Part shown: positions 52,147-61,629 of the stretch, one piece after another
Layout: each line of letters begins with the position of its first letter
How positions within the stretch are numbered: position 1 is the stretch's first letter
Notes under the pieces: model-generated
Database searches by the model: none
The model's input: only the letters and a program-made list of their open reading frames with translations
What the model was told of the DNA's origin: nothing
Source of the DNA: Soonwooa sp032062245
GTDB lineage: Bacteria > Bacteroidota > Bacteroidia > Flavobacteriales > Weeksellaceae
Direction of reading: 5' to 3'
Length of the DNA stretch: 64,000 nt
NCBI RefSeq assembly: GCF_032062245.1
Contig: NZ_DAMBQF010000010.1
Span: forward strand, 1 to 64,000
Translations under genes and position numbers: made by a program

Positions 52147-53309
52147 ATTTTAAGTTTAACTAAATTTTCAATTGCTTGATCTAAAGTTTCCTGCTTTTTT
52201 GCAAAACAAAAGCGAATTATTTTTTCGTCCATAAAATTATGATAAAACGCCGAGAAAGGTATAGCTGCAACCTTATAAACTTGTGTTAAATGTTTGCAAA
52301 AATCTTTATCACCAAGTTCGGAAACTGCAGAATAGTCGACCGCTTGGAAGTAAGTGGCTTCACAGTTGAGTAGTTTGAAATCCGTGCCAGCAAGCGCATT
52401 TCGGAAATAATCGCGTTTGGCTTGATACATTTTTGCAATTTCATGATAGTCCAAAACCTCGTCCATATATTTTGCAATCGCATATTGCGATGGCGAATTA
52501 ACACAAAAAACATTGTATTGATGGACTTTTCTGTATTCTGACATCATTTCTTTTGGTGCTAAAATATAACCTAACTTCCAACCTGTGATGTGCAATAGTT
52601 TTCCGAAAGATGCTACAATAAAGCTTCTTTCTTTTAGTTCAGAATAACGGGCAAAACTCAAATGTTCTTGATTGTCGAAAGTAATATTTTCATAAACCTC
52701 GTCGCTCAATAGAAAGATATCGGTGTCTTTAACAATTTTTATCAACTGCTCAATATCGGATTCTTTTAAAATTCGAGTTGAAGGATTTCCAGGATTATTA
52801 AAAATGATGAGTTTTGTTTTGTTGCTAATTAAATTTTTAAAATCTTCCCAATTGATTGCGTAATCAGGTTTGTGAAGAATTAAATGTTTTGTAACGCCTC
52901 CAAAAAGTTGAATCGTTGGTTCGTAACAATCATAAGCTGGTTCTATAATAATAACTTCGTCGCCAGGTTTTACAATGCTTGCAATTGCTGTGAAAATGGC
53001 TTGTGTAGCACCAGCCGTAATGGTAATTTCGGATTCGATGTCGTAGGTCGCTTTGTGACTGTCGTACATTTTTTTAAGAATGGCTTCGCGAAGTCTAATG
53101 TAGCCAGGCATTGGTAAATATTGATTGAGTCCCATTGCAGAACCTTCTTCTAAAAATTGAGTAAGCTTTGCATCAATCGGAAAATCAGGAAAACCTTGTG
53201 AAAGATTAACAGCATTTTCTTTTGCAGCGAGCTGGCTCATTTCTGTAAAAATGGTGATGCCGACATTGGGTAATTTGGATTGAATATTTGGTGTCATATT
53301 TTCTTTCAA
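52143..53309 (-). CDS. methionine (kynurenine-type) aminotransferase, class I PLP
   Basis: A 388-residue fold-type I aminotransferase. Substrate loop NLSQGFPDFP near residue 35, NNPGNPSTR (about 170-178), and the PLP-binding Lys in SFGKLLHITGWKLGYI (about 230-245). The sequence is closest in pattern to the YbdL/methionine aminotransferase group, which acts on methionine and aromatic amino acids. A second Met at 53,297 (MTPNIQSKLPNVG) is the more likely start. Upstream is the divergent miaA. Confidence 0.88.
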   Translation of the reverse strand: MKENMTPNIQSKLPNVGITIFTEMSQLAAKENAVNLSQGFPDFPIDAKLTQFLEEGSAMGLNQYLPMPGYIRLREAILKKMYDSHKATYDIESEITITAGATQAIFTAIASIVKPGDEVIIIEPAYDCYEPTIQLFGGVTKHLILHKPDYAINWEDFKNLISNKTKLIIFNNPGNPSTRILKESDIEQLIKIVKDTDIFLLSDEVYENITFDNQEHLSFARYSELKERSFIVASFGKLLHITGWKLGYILAPKEMMSEYRKVHQYNVFCVNSPSQYAIAKYMDEVLDYHEIAKMYQAKRDYFRNALAGTDFKLLNCEATYFQAVDYSAVSELGDKDFCKHLTQVYKVAAIPFSAFYHNFMDEKIIRFCFAKKQETLDQAIENLVKLKI

Positions 53310-53366
53310 AGTGGATTAAAATTAATAATAATTATTCGATTTCGTATTTTCGCAAAAAATAAAATT

Positions 53367-54266
53367 TTGAAAAGGCTCATCTCTGTTGTAGGACCAACCG
53401 GAATCGGAAAAACTAAATTGGCAATTGAAATTGCAAAGTCTCAAAAGACTGAGATTATTTCTTGCGACTCGCGACAGTTTTATAAAGAGATGAAAATAGG
53501 CACCGCCGTACCATCTGATGAAGAATTGACCGAAGTTCCACATCATTTTATCGGTAATCTTAGCATTGACGATTATTATTCGATAGGGCAATTCGAAAAG
53601 GAAGCGCTCGAGAAATTGGATGAGTTATTCAGTAATCACGATGTTGCGGTTATGGTTGGTGGAAGCGGTATGTACGAAAAAGCTGTTGTGGAAGGTATGA
53701 ATGATTTGCCAGAAGCAGACGAAGACAACCAAAAGTTGCTGCAATTTATTTTTGAAAATGAAGGAATTGAATCACTTCAGAATCTTCTGAAAATTTTGGA
53801 TCCAGAGTATTACAACAAGGTCGATTTAGAAAATCCTCGAAGATTATTCCGCGCTTTAGACATTATTTTTCAAACCGGGAAATCATATACCGAAAATCTT
53901 GATGCTCCCAAAAATAAAAGAAACTTCGAAAGCATAAGGATTGGCATTGATGCGCCACGAGAAGTTATCTATGACAGGATTAATCGGCGAGTGGATATTA
54001 TGATGTTACAAGGTCTATTGGAAGAAGCAAAAGGTCTTTTTCGTCATCGTGACAAAGTTGCTCTGCAAACTGTTGGCTACACCGAATTATTTAGGTACAT
54101 AGATGATGAATGGACGCTAGACTTTGCTGTTGAAGAAATTAAAAAGAATTCTCGTCGTTATGCAAAACGTCAAGTCACGTGGAACAAAAAGTTAGTTGAT
54201 GTTAATTGGGTTAACTACGAAAATTCTGTTGAAGAAAGCTTATCTTTGCTTCACAAAATTTTATAA
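53367..54266 (+). CDS. miaA: tRNA dimethylallyltransferase
   Basis: A 299-residue MiaA, which adds a dimethylallyl group to A37 of tRNAs reading U-starting codons. Motifs: GPTGIGKTKLA (P-loop, about 8-18), ISCDSRQFYKEMKIGTAVPS, HHFIGNLSIDDYYSIGQFEK, and VGGSGMYEKAVVEG. The TTG at 53,367 (read as MKRLISVVGPTG) is chosen because it gives the usual length; the ATG at 53,280 would add 29 non-conserved residues and overlap the divergent aminotransferase start. It sits 2 nt before the thioredoxin-like gene. Confidence 0.93.
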   Translation: MKRLISVVGPTGIGKTKLAIEIAKSQKTEIISCDSRQFYKEMKIGTAVPSDEELTEVPHHFIGNLSIDDYYSIGQFEKEALEKLDELFSNHDVAVMVGGSGMYEKAVVEGMNDLPEADEDNQKLLQFIFENEGIESLQNLLKILDPEYYNKVDLENPRRLFRALDIIFQTGKSYTENLDAPKNKRNFESIRIGIDAPREVIYDRINRRVDIMMLQGLLEEAKGLFRHRDKVALQTVGYTELFRYIDDEWTLDFAVEEIKKNSRRYAKRQVTWNKKLVDVNWVNYENSVEESLSLLHKIL

Positions 54267-54268
54267 AA

Positions 54269-54829
54269 ATGGCTAATACTCCTTCTAATATGTTGGCTTT
54301 AGGAACTGTTGCTGCAGATTTTGCACTACCTAATCCTTCCAAAGAAAATAAAATTGAAACGCTTAATGAACTGAAAGGTGAAAAAGCGACTTTGGTGATG
54401 TTCATTTGTAATCACTGCCCATTTGTCTTGCATGTGATCGAAAAGTTAGCGGAGCTTTATGACGATTATAAATCGCAAGGTATCGAGTTTATCGCAATTA
54501 GTTCTAACGATGCAATCGCATATCCCGCAGATGGACCAGAATTAATGGTCGATTTTGCAGAAGAACATAGGGTTAATTTTCCATATTTATACGACGAATC
54601 TCAAGAAGTTGCGAAAACTTATGAAGCCGCTTGTACACCAGATTTCTTTTTGTTTGATAAAGATTTGAAACTAGTATACCGTGGACAGATGGACGATTCT
54701 CGTCCAGGGAATCAAAAGGAAATAACAGGTGAAGATCTTATCATCGCGTTCGAAAACCTTTTGGCAGAGCAACCACAAGAAGAATTGCAAAAACCTAGTT
54801 TGGGTTGTAATATCAAGTGGAAAGCTTAA
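54269..54829 (+). CDS. thioredoxin/redoxin family protein
   Basis: A 186-residue cytosolic redoxin with the active site CNHCPFVLHV (Cys about 48 and 51), then EFIAISSNDAIAYPADGPEL and a C-terminal YRGQMDDSRPGN block. It matches the AhpC/TSA-like thioredoxin group annotated as thioredoxin family protein; function unknown but probably thiol or peroxide handling. It is cotranscribed with miaA. Confidence 0.88.
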   Translation: MANTPSNMLALGTVAADFALPNPSKENKIETLNELKGEKATLVMFICNHCPFVLHVIEKLAELYDDYKSQGIEFIAISSNDAIAYPADGPELMVDFAEEHRVNFPYLYDESQEVAKTYEAACTPDFFLFDKDLKLVYRGQMDDSRPGNQKEITGEDLIIAFENLLAEQPQEELQKPSLGCNIKWKA

Positions 54830-54837
54830 AAAATATA

Positions 54838-54867
54838 AACGCTCTCAAATTTTGAGAGCGTTTTTTT
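54838..54867 (+). terminator. terminator after the thioredoxin-like gene
   Basis: A 12-bp stem AACGCTCTCAAA / TTTGAGAGCGTT followed by seven T. Confidence 0.9.
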
Positions 54868-54975
54868 ATTGAATGAAAACCATTTGTGGTTTTAAAAAAA
54901 TATCAGTTTTACTATTTTTATCAAAATATATTTTTACTAAATCTTAAATGGCTTTGTAAAATTTTTAAATAAAAC

Positions 54976-55611
54976 TTACTTCAAGAAAGGATTAAAATCC
55001 TTTTCGAAACCGATGGTTGTTGGATCGCCGTGTCCGCTATAGACTTTGGTGTCAGGATTCAGAACTAATAACTTTGTTTTGATACTTTCGATAAGTTGTT
55101 CGTAACTCGCTTTATAAAGATCCGTTCTACCAATACTTCCGTAGAATAAAACATCACCCGAAATTACAAAGCCTTCTTTCTCGTTATAGAAAGCAATACT
55201 TCCTGGTGAATGGCCTGGTACAAACAAAATTTTAAATTCTTCATCGCCAAGTTTAATAACGTCGCCTTCATTCAGAAATTCTAAATTTCCAACAAAAGGC
55301 GTAAAAGCAAATCCAAATTGCATCGCGCTCATTGGCGCTCTATCAAGCAATTCTTTATCATTAAGATGTAACAAAACCGGAACATCATATTTGTCATAAG
55401 CCCACTGAAGCCCCAAAACATGGTCAATGTGCGCATGCGTTAACAAAATATTTTTAACTTTTAGTTGGTTGTCGTCCAAGAACGATTCGATCTGTTGCGT
55501 CTCGTGGATTTGGAAATTTCCAGGATCGATGATAAAAGCTTCTTTGTCGTTGTAGATGATGTATGTATTTTCCGAAAACGGATTAAATGCAAAAGTCTTG
55601 ATGTGTAACAT
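54976..55611 (-). CDS. MBL fold metallo-hydrolase (glyoxalase II-like)
   Basis: A 211-residue metallo-beta-lactamase fold protein. The zinc motif THAHIDHVLG (about 58-67) and later ligands in VPGHSPGSIAF (His about 130), ISGDVLF (Asp) and YSGHGDPTT (His) are visible. It has the size of the short YcbL/glyoxalase II group that hydrolyses S-lactoylglutathione or related thioesters. Single gene. The 108 nt to the previous terminator hold nothing recognisable. Confidence 0.88.
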   Translation of the reverse strand: MLHIKTFAFNPFSENTYIIYNDKEAFIIDPGNFQIHETQQIESFLDDNQLKVKNILLTHAHIDHVLGLQWAYDKYDVPVLLHLNDKELLDRAPMSAMQFGFAFTPFVGNLEFLNEGDVIKLGDEEFKILFVPGHSPGSIAFYNEKEGFVISGDVLFYGSIGRTDLYKASYEQLIESIKTKLLVLNPDTKVYSGHGDPTTIGFEKDFNPFLK

Positions 55612-55670
55612 AGGTATTTCTTAATATTACAAAAATACCAAATCGAATCTAATTTTCTTATCTTCGTGAT

Positions 55671-56882
55671 ATGAAGAAGTTAAGTTTTGTTTTTCTTTTA
55701 GTAACAAGCCTTTTGCAGGCTCAGAAAATTGCTGGTGTACAATTGTTTAATCCACAAACTAACGACGAGACGCCGATTATTAGTTTCAATCAACAACTTA
55801 TTTTAAGGTTTGATGATTTAACCAATAGCAGCCAAATTTATCGATATACCATTAAACATTATGACCGAAATTGGCAAGATGACGGACTTTTCTTTACAGA
55901 ATATGCCGACGGAAGCCTTAATGCGTTGATCGATAATTTTCAATATTCGTTTAACACAACTCAGGCTTACACACATTATCAATTGACTTTCCCGAACGAA
56001 AAAATCACGCCAAAAATCTCTGGTAACTACGAGATTATCGTTTATAAAGACTCTGCCGACAAGCCACTTTTCAAAAAAAGATTTGCAATTTATGAAGAAG
56101 CGGCTAATATAGGTTTGCAAATGTCGAGATATCAAGATGCCAAAAAGCCAGACTTACGTCAGCGTATAGAAGTGCAGGCGGTTGGTAGTGGGACAAGCGT
56201 TACCAATAATATCAATTCGATTTCGATGTCGTTGATGCAAAATAACAACTGGAATGCGATGATTACTAACCAACGTCCAACGTCCACTTTGGGTAACAAA
56301 ATGTTGTTTCAACAACTTGGCTTAGCATTTCCCGGTAATAGCGAATTTTATTATTTCGATAACAAAATTCTTAATCAGGTGTACGACATGGTTGCCAATG
56401 TAGGCTCAGAAAATGGCCAGAACCAAACTTACCTATTCCCAGTTTGGGCTTTTCCCGAGACTTACCAAGCTATTGGCGACGTTAATGGCGCTTATTATTT
56501 CCGTCGAAATGACCTAGGCATCGAACGTGACGCCAACAAAGAAGCCGATTATTCTATGGTTCATTTCGCTTTAGAAAGTTTAAAAATGAACAAAAACATC
56601 TACGTTCTTGGACAATTTAACGATTACAAAGCCGACGAAAATAGCTTGATGACTTATGACGAAGCCAAAAAAATGTATGTTGCAAAAATCTACCTAAAAC
56701 AAGGCTTTTACAACTATATGCTCGCAACCAAAAACGAGAATGGAAGCCTTAATTTTGGAGAAATAAACGGTAACTTTTGGCAGACAGAAAACCTTTATCA
56801 GTCCTTACTATATTACACACCATTTGGCCGCAACTACGATGGATTGTTAGGTTACGGCGAATTGAGAACGCCAGTTAGATAG
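55671..56882 (+). CDS. DUF5103 domain protein, secreted
   Basis: A 403-residue protein with a signal peptide (MKKLSFVFLLVTSLLQAQ) and the Bacteroidota DUF5103 pattern: PIISFNQQLILRFDDLTNSS, RYTIKHYDRNWQDDGLF and YVLGQFNDYKADENSLMTY. The C-terminal half resembles the carbohydrate-binding E-set domain of glycogen-related proteins. Periplasmic or outer-membrane associated; function unknown. Confidence 0.87.
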   Translation: MKKLSFVFLLVTSLLQAQKIAGVQLFNPQTNDETPIISFNQQLILRFDDLTNSSQIYRYTIKHYDRNWQDDGLFFTEYADGSLNALIDNFQYSFNTTQAYTHYQLTFPNEKITPKISGNYEIIVYKDSADKPLFKKRFAIYEEAANIGLQMSRYQDAKKPDLRQRIEVQAVGSGTSVTNNINSISMSLMQNNNWNAMITNQRPTSTLGNKMLFQQLGLAFPGNSEFYYFDNKILNQVYDMVANVGSENGQNQTYLFPVWAFPETYQAIGDVNGAYYFRRNDLGIERDANKEADYSMVHFALESLKMNKNIYVLGQFNDYKADENSLMTYDEAKKMYVAKIYLKQGFYNYMLATKNENGSLNFGEINGNFWQTENLYQSLLYYTPFGRNYDGLLGYGELRTPVR

Positions 56883-56889
56883 TGTTTTG

Positions 56890-57020
56890 GGCGATTCCCG
56901 AGCCTTCGCTTTTTCCCAAGCTTTCGGGTCGGGCTATCCGCTGCTATCTTTTGCGAGGTGCATTTCGCTGCGCTCAGCACCTCACAAAAGGATTTTCACT
57001 CTTATCCCTATCGCGTCCCG
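56890..57020. repeat. flavobacterial intergenic element with inner hairpin
   Basis: The conserved-looking frame gggctatccgctgctatctt ... aaaaggattttcactcttat ... ccctatcgcg surrounds a stem CTTTTGcGAGGTGC / GCACCTCaCAAAAG (56,948-56,990). I recall similar elements in many flavobacterial intergenic regions, with a variable inner hairpin. No ORF is present. Confidence 0.6.
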
Positions 57021-57073
57021 CAGTTGCCTAATTTGGAATAATATTTGAAATTTCATTTAAAAATAAAAAGATT

Positions 57074-57370
57074 ATGAATTACACATACCAAAACAACCAA
57101 TCTGGCAACGGCGGATTTATGACAATGCACAATGACAGCGAAGAAGTGGGAAGATTAACCTACACGATAATACCAGAAGATAATCGATATGTCATTTCTT
57201 TTGTCAATATTTATCCAAAATTTGAAGGACAAGGACTTGGGAAGTTAATCGTGAAAGAAGCCATCGATTTTGCTCGAGATAACAATTGGAAAGTCTATCC
57301 ACATTGCTCATACGCAAGAACAGTGATGTCTCGTATGGATGATGTACAAGATATTTTACTTAAATATTAA
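57074..57370 (+). CDS. small GNAT family N-acetyltransferase (YidJ-like)
   Basis: A 98-residue minimal GNAT protein: GRLTYTIIPEDNRYVISFVN, the acetyl-CoA loop FEGQGLGKLIVKEAIDFARD, and PHCSYARTVMSRMDD. The length fits the GCN5-related group with only the core fold. Substrate unknown. No partner gene. Confidence 0.85.
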   Translation: MNYTYQNNQSGNGGFMTMHNDSEEVGRLTYTIIPEDNRYVISFVNIYPKFEGQGLGKLIVKEAIDFARDNNWKVYPHCSYARTVMSRMDDVQDILLKY

Positions 57371-57378
57371 TTATCCTG

Positions 57379-57549
57379 AGTTCGGAATAAGAAGATTAAC
57401 GTCAGTTTGAGTGGTTTTCGCAGAAAACTGTATCGAAAACAAGTTAATTTTCTTATCATTAAAACTTCTCGATAAAAAATCTTTCAGATTTTTACTCGAA
57501 GTGACGCCTCGTATAAATAGAAATGGTTTATCCCGAACTGACGTCAATA
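57379..57549. repeat. flavobacterial intergenic repeat region, copy B
   Basis: Holds gtcagtttgagtggtttt ... aaaactgtatcgaaaac (57,401-57,440), similar to 15,287-15,340. It is enclosed by inverted ends: gagttcggaataa (57,379) against ttatcccgaactga (57,529). No gene is seen. Confidence 0.55.
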
Positions 57550-57594
57550 AGATTTTACAAAAATAAAATCTAAGATCTTAGATTCAGCACAAAT

Positions 57595-57630
57595 AAAAAA
57601 TCGGCGAAACAAATTCCGCCGATTTTTTTG
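57595..57630 (-). terminator. terminator of trpS
   Basis: ATCGGCG / CGCCGAT stem with A-run left and T-run right; on the - strand it follows the trpS stop by 16 nt. Confidence 0.85.
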
Positions 57631-57645
57631 TTTTTTTATAAAGCT

Positions 57646-58614
57646 TTATAGTCCTAGACTTTTTCTTGCTTTTTCTAAAGTTTGTTGTGCAATTGGACGT
57701 GTTTTGGCAGCGCCTTCTTGCAATTTCGATTCTAGTTCGTCAAGATGCGACATATAATAATTGAAAGTCTCTCTCTCTTTTTCGAAACGTGTTAAGATAA
57801 GATTTAACAATTCAGTTTTTGCGTGTCCATATCCGAAGTTACCAGCCAGATATTTTGCTCTTAATTCCTCGGTTTGTTCTGGTGTTGCAATCAGTTGATA
57901 GATTGCGAATATTTTATCCGTTTCAGGATCTTTTGGTTCTTCCAAAGATTTAGAATCTGTTTCGATGGACATCACTTGTTTTTTCAATTCCTTCTCTGGT
58001 GCGAAGATGTTGATGATGTTGCCAATCGATTTAGACATTTTGCGTCCATCTGTTCCTGGGACATATTTAGTGTCTTCTTGCAACTTCGCGGACGGCAAAA
58101 CAAAAACTTCGCCCATTTGACGATTAAATTTTTCTGCCACATCTCTTGTAATTTCCAGGTGTTGAAGTTGATCTTTTCCTACCGGAACAATCTCCGCATC
58201 ATACAACAAAATATCTGCAGCCATCAATATTGGATAGTTGAACAATCCAACATTAACATCCGCCAATCGATCCGATTTATCTTTGAAAGAATGCGCTAAT
58301 TGCAATCTTTGGAACGGGAAAAAACAATCCAAATACCAAGTCAATTCACAAGTTTCTGGGATATCGCTTTGACGGTAAAAGTGCGTCTTTTCGGTGTCTA
58401 GTCCGCAAGCAAGCCAAGCTGCAGCAATCTCATAGGTGTTTTGTTTCAGAGCTTCTGCATCTTTTATCAAGGTTAAAGTATGAAGATTTGCAATGAATAA
58501 AAATGATTCGTTCTCTGCCTTTTTTGATAATTCGATTGCAGGAATAATCGCTCCTAAAAGATTTCCCAAATGTGGGGTTCCGGTCGCTTGGATGCCGGTT
58601 AAGACTCTTGCCAT
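57646..58614 (-). CDS. trpS: tryptophanyl-tRNA synthetase
   Basis: A 322-residue class I synthetase that charges tRNA-Trp. The HIGH-type motif is TGTPHLGNLLGAI (about 12-24) and the KMSKS motif is DGRKMSKSIGN (about 190-200). LDCFFPFQRLQLAHSFKDKS and LLYDAEIVPVGKDQLQHLEI are typical. The full length is intact, and it is a single gene with its own terminator. Confidence 0.96.
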   Translation of the reverse strand: MARVLTGIQATGTPHLGNLLGAIIPAIELSKKAENESFLFIANLHTLTLIKDAEALKQNTYEIAAAWLACGLDTEKTHFYRQSDIPETCELTWYLDCFFPFQRLQLAHSFKDKSDRLADVNVGLFNYPILMAADILLYDAEIVPVGKDQLQHLEITRDVAEKFNRQMGEVFVLPSAKLQEDTKYVPGTDGRKMSKSIGNIINIFAPEKELKKQVMSIETDSKSLEEPKDPETDKIFAIYQLIATPEQTEELRAKYLAGNFGYGHAKTELLNLILTRFEKERETFNYYMSHLDELESKLQEGAAKTRPIAQQTLEKARKSLGL

Positions 58615-58695
58615 AATAGTGTTCTATTTAATAGCAAAAATACAAAAGATTGTGTTGTTGACCAATTTCTTGACCTTCTGACTTTACATAAAAGA

Positions 58696-59722
58696 TTAGT
58701 CAGTCAGTTGACTTTCTAATTTTTGAGTAAGCGTTTTGTTTCGTTTTCTAAAATCAAAAATTCTTTTTAACATTATAAGTAAAGCTAAAATTACAATTGA
58801 CCAAATGATGATTTGATTAATAGAAAACTGTTTTTCGGATTTTGAAAGTTTCTTTTGGAAATCTTGGTTTTGCAAATTCATAAGACGGTTGAGCGATTTC
58901 AGTTCGCTGTCTTGCTTTTTTTTCTCGTCAAACGAAGTAACTCGTTATAAGATTGATATTTAGTCCAATCATTTAACGCCAATAATTGTCGCGCGTTATT
59001 TCGTAGATGCCTTCTTTTAGACTTAAATCCGAAACATCTTTAGCAAGAATCTCCGCTGCTGCTAGGATCTCTAAGGACTTTTTGTAATCATGTTGTGTGT
59101 GGTAATTGTCCGCCATCCCTTTATACGCAAAGGCTTCAAGACTTTTTGTTCCTGATCTTTTACCATAGAAAATGGCTTCATCAAAATAGTTTTTGGCTTG
59201 ATTGTAATTTTTTAGTTCCAGAAAACAATATCCAAGATTGTAAGAAAAGACGCTAATATTGGCATCGTTTTTTGGTTCTGTTGCTAAACTTTTAAAAAAA
59301 CTAATGGCAGGGACAAATTTGTTAATCGCCATTTCTGGGTTAGATTGACTACGATAGATCATCCCGCGAACGGCGTCTATAAAGTTTAGATTAAAATTTC
59401 GGTCATAGTCTTTCGCAGGCAACGTACGGCAAAGTGCTTCTGATTTTTCAAGATTTTCTAAGGCTTTATCGAACAAATCCATTTGTTGATATTGTACACC
59501 AATTGTGTTAAGAATCCTGATTTTGGTAACCGTTTTAACGTTGGTCGTCAATAAGTCGGAGGTCCGCATGATGTAGTATAACGAGCTGTCTATGTCGCGT
59601 TTGGCAACATAAGCATTCGAAATCAACATATAGATATTCGCAATTTGATCGGGTGTTTTTTCTGCTTTTAAAAGACTTTTGGAGATGCTAATTGCTTTTT
59701 CTGGTTCATCATAAAGCAACAT
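58696..59722 (-). pseudogene. frameshifted TPR membrane protein
   Basis: The longest intact piece (59,722-58,973) has several TPR units, for example AISFFKSLATEPKNDANISV and YNLGYCFLELKNYNQAKNYF. After 58,973 the same protein continues in other frames (QLLALNDWTKYQSYNELL, then KKKQDSELKSLNRLMNLQNQ) into a single membrane helix (INQIIIWSIVILALLIML). Shifts are needed near 58,990 and near 58,935. Upstream of ATG 59,722 the frame is open to about 59,825 and reads like a signal peptide (LIAICCCFILAPKQIFAQ), but no standard start codon exists there. Such TPR-helix proteins are often linked with sensor kinases, as with the neighbour. Confidence 0.75.
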
Positions 59723-59811
59723 TCTCGCCTCCTTAAATTTTAATTTATCAGCTTCTAAATCTTGTGCAAAGATCTGTTTTGGAGCTAAAATAAAGCAGCA
59801 ACAAATTGCAA

Positions 59812-60859
59812 TTAACCAACTTCTACTTCTTTTAGTCTAAATGCGGCTTGGTTGTCGTACAATAGTTTTAGACGTTCTTCAATATTTTTAATTCTGATTT
59901 GCGTTTCTTTTTCGGACGTGTCTAGTTGACCAGAATTTTTAACTAAAAGATTAAAAGTGTTTGCGTCTTCATAAGATTTAACCAAAATGGAACCACCATC
60001 TTTTAAAATAGAAATCCCATGTTTAACAGCTTTTTCGACCAACATTTGCAAAATCATTTGTGGGACATAATAACGATAATGCTCTTTTGGAATATCGATG
60101 TCGTAGCTAAGACGCTCTTCATATTGGATTTTAGAAATTTCTAAAAAAATTCTACCGATTCAACTTCTTGTTCTAACGGCACAAAATTACTTTTCCCTGA
60201 TAGAAGTGACGATCGCAATAACTCGGAAAGTCGCGTAATCATTTCCTCCGTTTTTTTTGATCTTCTTGTACAAGACCTCGTATGTTATTAAGACTATTAA
60301 AAATAAAATGTGGATTAATCTGCCCTTATAGTGTGTTGAGGTTGGCTTCTTTTAAGTTTTTTTCGATGGTGAGTTTATGCTTCAGTTCTTTCTGATTGTT
60401 TTTATAAATTTTAAAAGCATATATAAAAGCAAGCCTGTTGAATGATATGAAAAGAAAAAACGAATAATTAACCAATTGTTTTTCTGTTAATGCTAATTGG
60501 TTTCTTTTAGATTGTATCGATCTAATATTTGTAAAATCTACAGAATAATCTAGAATTGGCCATAATACAATTTGAAACAAAATATGCAGAATCATCGCGC
60601 TTACAATAACTAAAGCAATGCTTTTGGGTTTTAATAGTCCGTACTTTTCTGTTTTTTCTAAAACAATCATCAAAGGAAAACAAACGACATTGAGTAACAA
60701 AGCACAAGGAAGCCATTCTAGTAGAAAGTAGATTGTAAGATTATTGTTATTCATATTTGCGGCTGTAACGACTTTATCAACCGAAAGCGAAAAAAAGCAC
60801 ACGCAAAAAATAAATATAAAAGTGAAAAGTTGGATTTTCCAATTGGTAAGCATTTTCAT
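59812..60859 (-). pseudogene. broken LytS-type sensor histidine kinase
   Basis: Starts at ATG 60,859 with four membrane segments, then a coiled linker. Codon 178 is TAA (60,326-60,328) at a site where related kinases have Lys (LNTL, stop, GQINPHFIFNSLNNIRG). A one-base loss in A8 (60,251-60,258) and another in a run of seven T (coding strand; 60,143-60,149) are needed to reach the HATPase part (PQMILQMLVEKAVKHGIS ... IRIKNIEERLKLLYDNQAAF). His_kinase-type autophosphorylation at the His of NPHF is expected in intact relatives. Two homopolymer indels could be sequencing errors; the TAA is not of that kind. No LytTR regulator follows. Confidence 0.8.
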
Positions 60860-60870
60860 ATCTAATTATT

Positions 60871-61623
60871 TTAGAAAAGGCGACTTATAATACCAAGACA
60901 AAGAGCAAAGATAAAATAGCTTAAAATAAATAAAACAAAGAATAAAATCACCTTCCCGACAATACCTAACCACGACTTTTCTGGATAAAAACCTTTGTAA
61001 AACCACATCAATAACAGTGGTACAATTAGAGTCGAAACTAAAGTTATATTTAAAAATAAACTGATATTATCTTTAGAAAAATAGAGTAGTGGATAGATGA
61101 GCAAAATCGTAATGAGCGTGTAATAACATTGGAAAAATGCGTTCATTACAATATGTTCGAAAAAATTATTTCCCCATTTTTTAAAAACGATATAAGTGAA
61201 AATCGCAAAAATCGGTAATAAGGCTAACGAAAACAGCGACATGTAAGACGTTATCCAAGTCAAAATCGGATTCGCAGTATGTTCTGGGATACCCATTTGC
61301 GTATAAGACTTCGCTAACATTTCTTTAAAATTCAAAAATTTAAAAGAAATAAAAGTCGAAAATCCACTCAGTATAAAAGCGAGTCCAATTGGCTTATAAT
61401 GATTAACACGGTTGCCATCAACAAAGTCGCGCGCCGTTTTGCCAGGGTTTTTTAGAATGTTTTTAATAGAATAGAAAAAACCTTTGTTGGTATGGATTGC
61501 GACATATTGCACTTCGTCGATCAGATATTTTCTATCGATGCGTTTATACTTTTTCTGACCGCAGTTGGCACAGAAATTTTGCTCGATGACAAGGTCGCAA
61601 TTTTTACAAATGTTGTCGGACAT
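60871..61623 (-). CDS. DUF3667 domain membrane protein
   Basis: A 250-residue protein with an N-terminal zinc ribbon (CKNCDLVIEQNFCANCGQKK, two CxxC pairs) and then about five membrane helices. This is the DUF3667 family of Bacteroidota, function unknown. It is 11 nt upstream of the kinase remnant and 6 nt downstream of the 81-residue gene; all are leftward and probably cotranscribed. Confidence 0.85.
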   Translation of the reverse strand: MSDNICKNCDLVIEQNFCANCGQKKYKRIDRKYLIDEVQYVAIHTNKGFFYSIKNILKNPGKTARDFVDGNRVNHYKPIGLAFILSGFSTFISFKFLNFKEMLAKSYTQMGIPEHTANPILTWITSYMSLFSLALLPIFAIFTYIVFKKWGNNFFEHIVMNAFFQCYYTLITILLIYPLLYFSKDNISLFLNITLVSTLIVPLLLMWFYKGFYPEKSWLGIVGKVILFFVLFILSYFIFALCLGIISRLF

Positions 61624-61629
61624 GTTTTT

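Noticed and set aside
53280..53366. Upstream ATG for miaA
   Set aside because: It would overlap the divergent aminotransferase start and add residues not expected in MiaA; the TTG at 53,367 gives the normal length.
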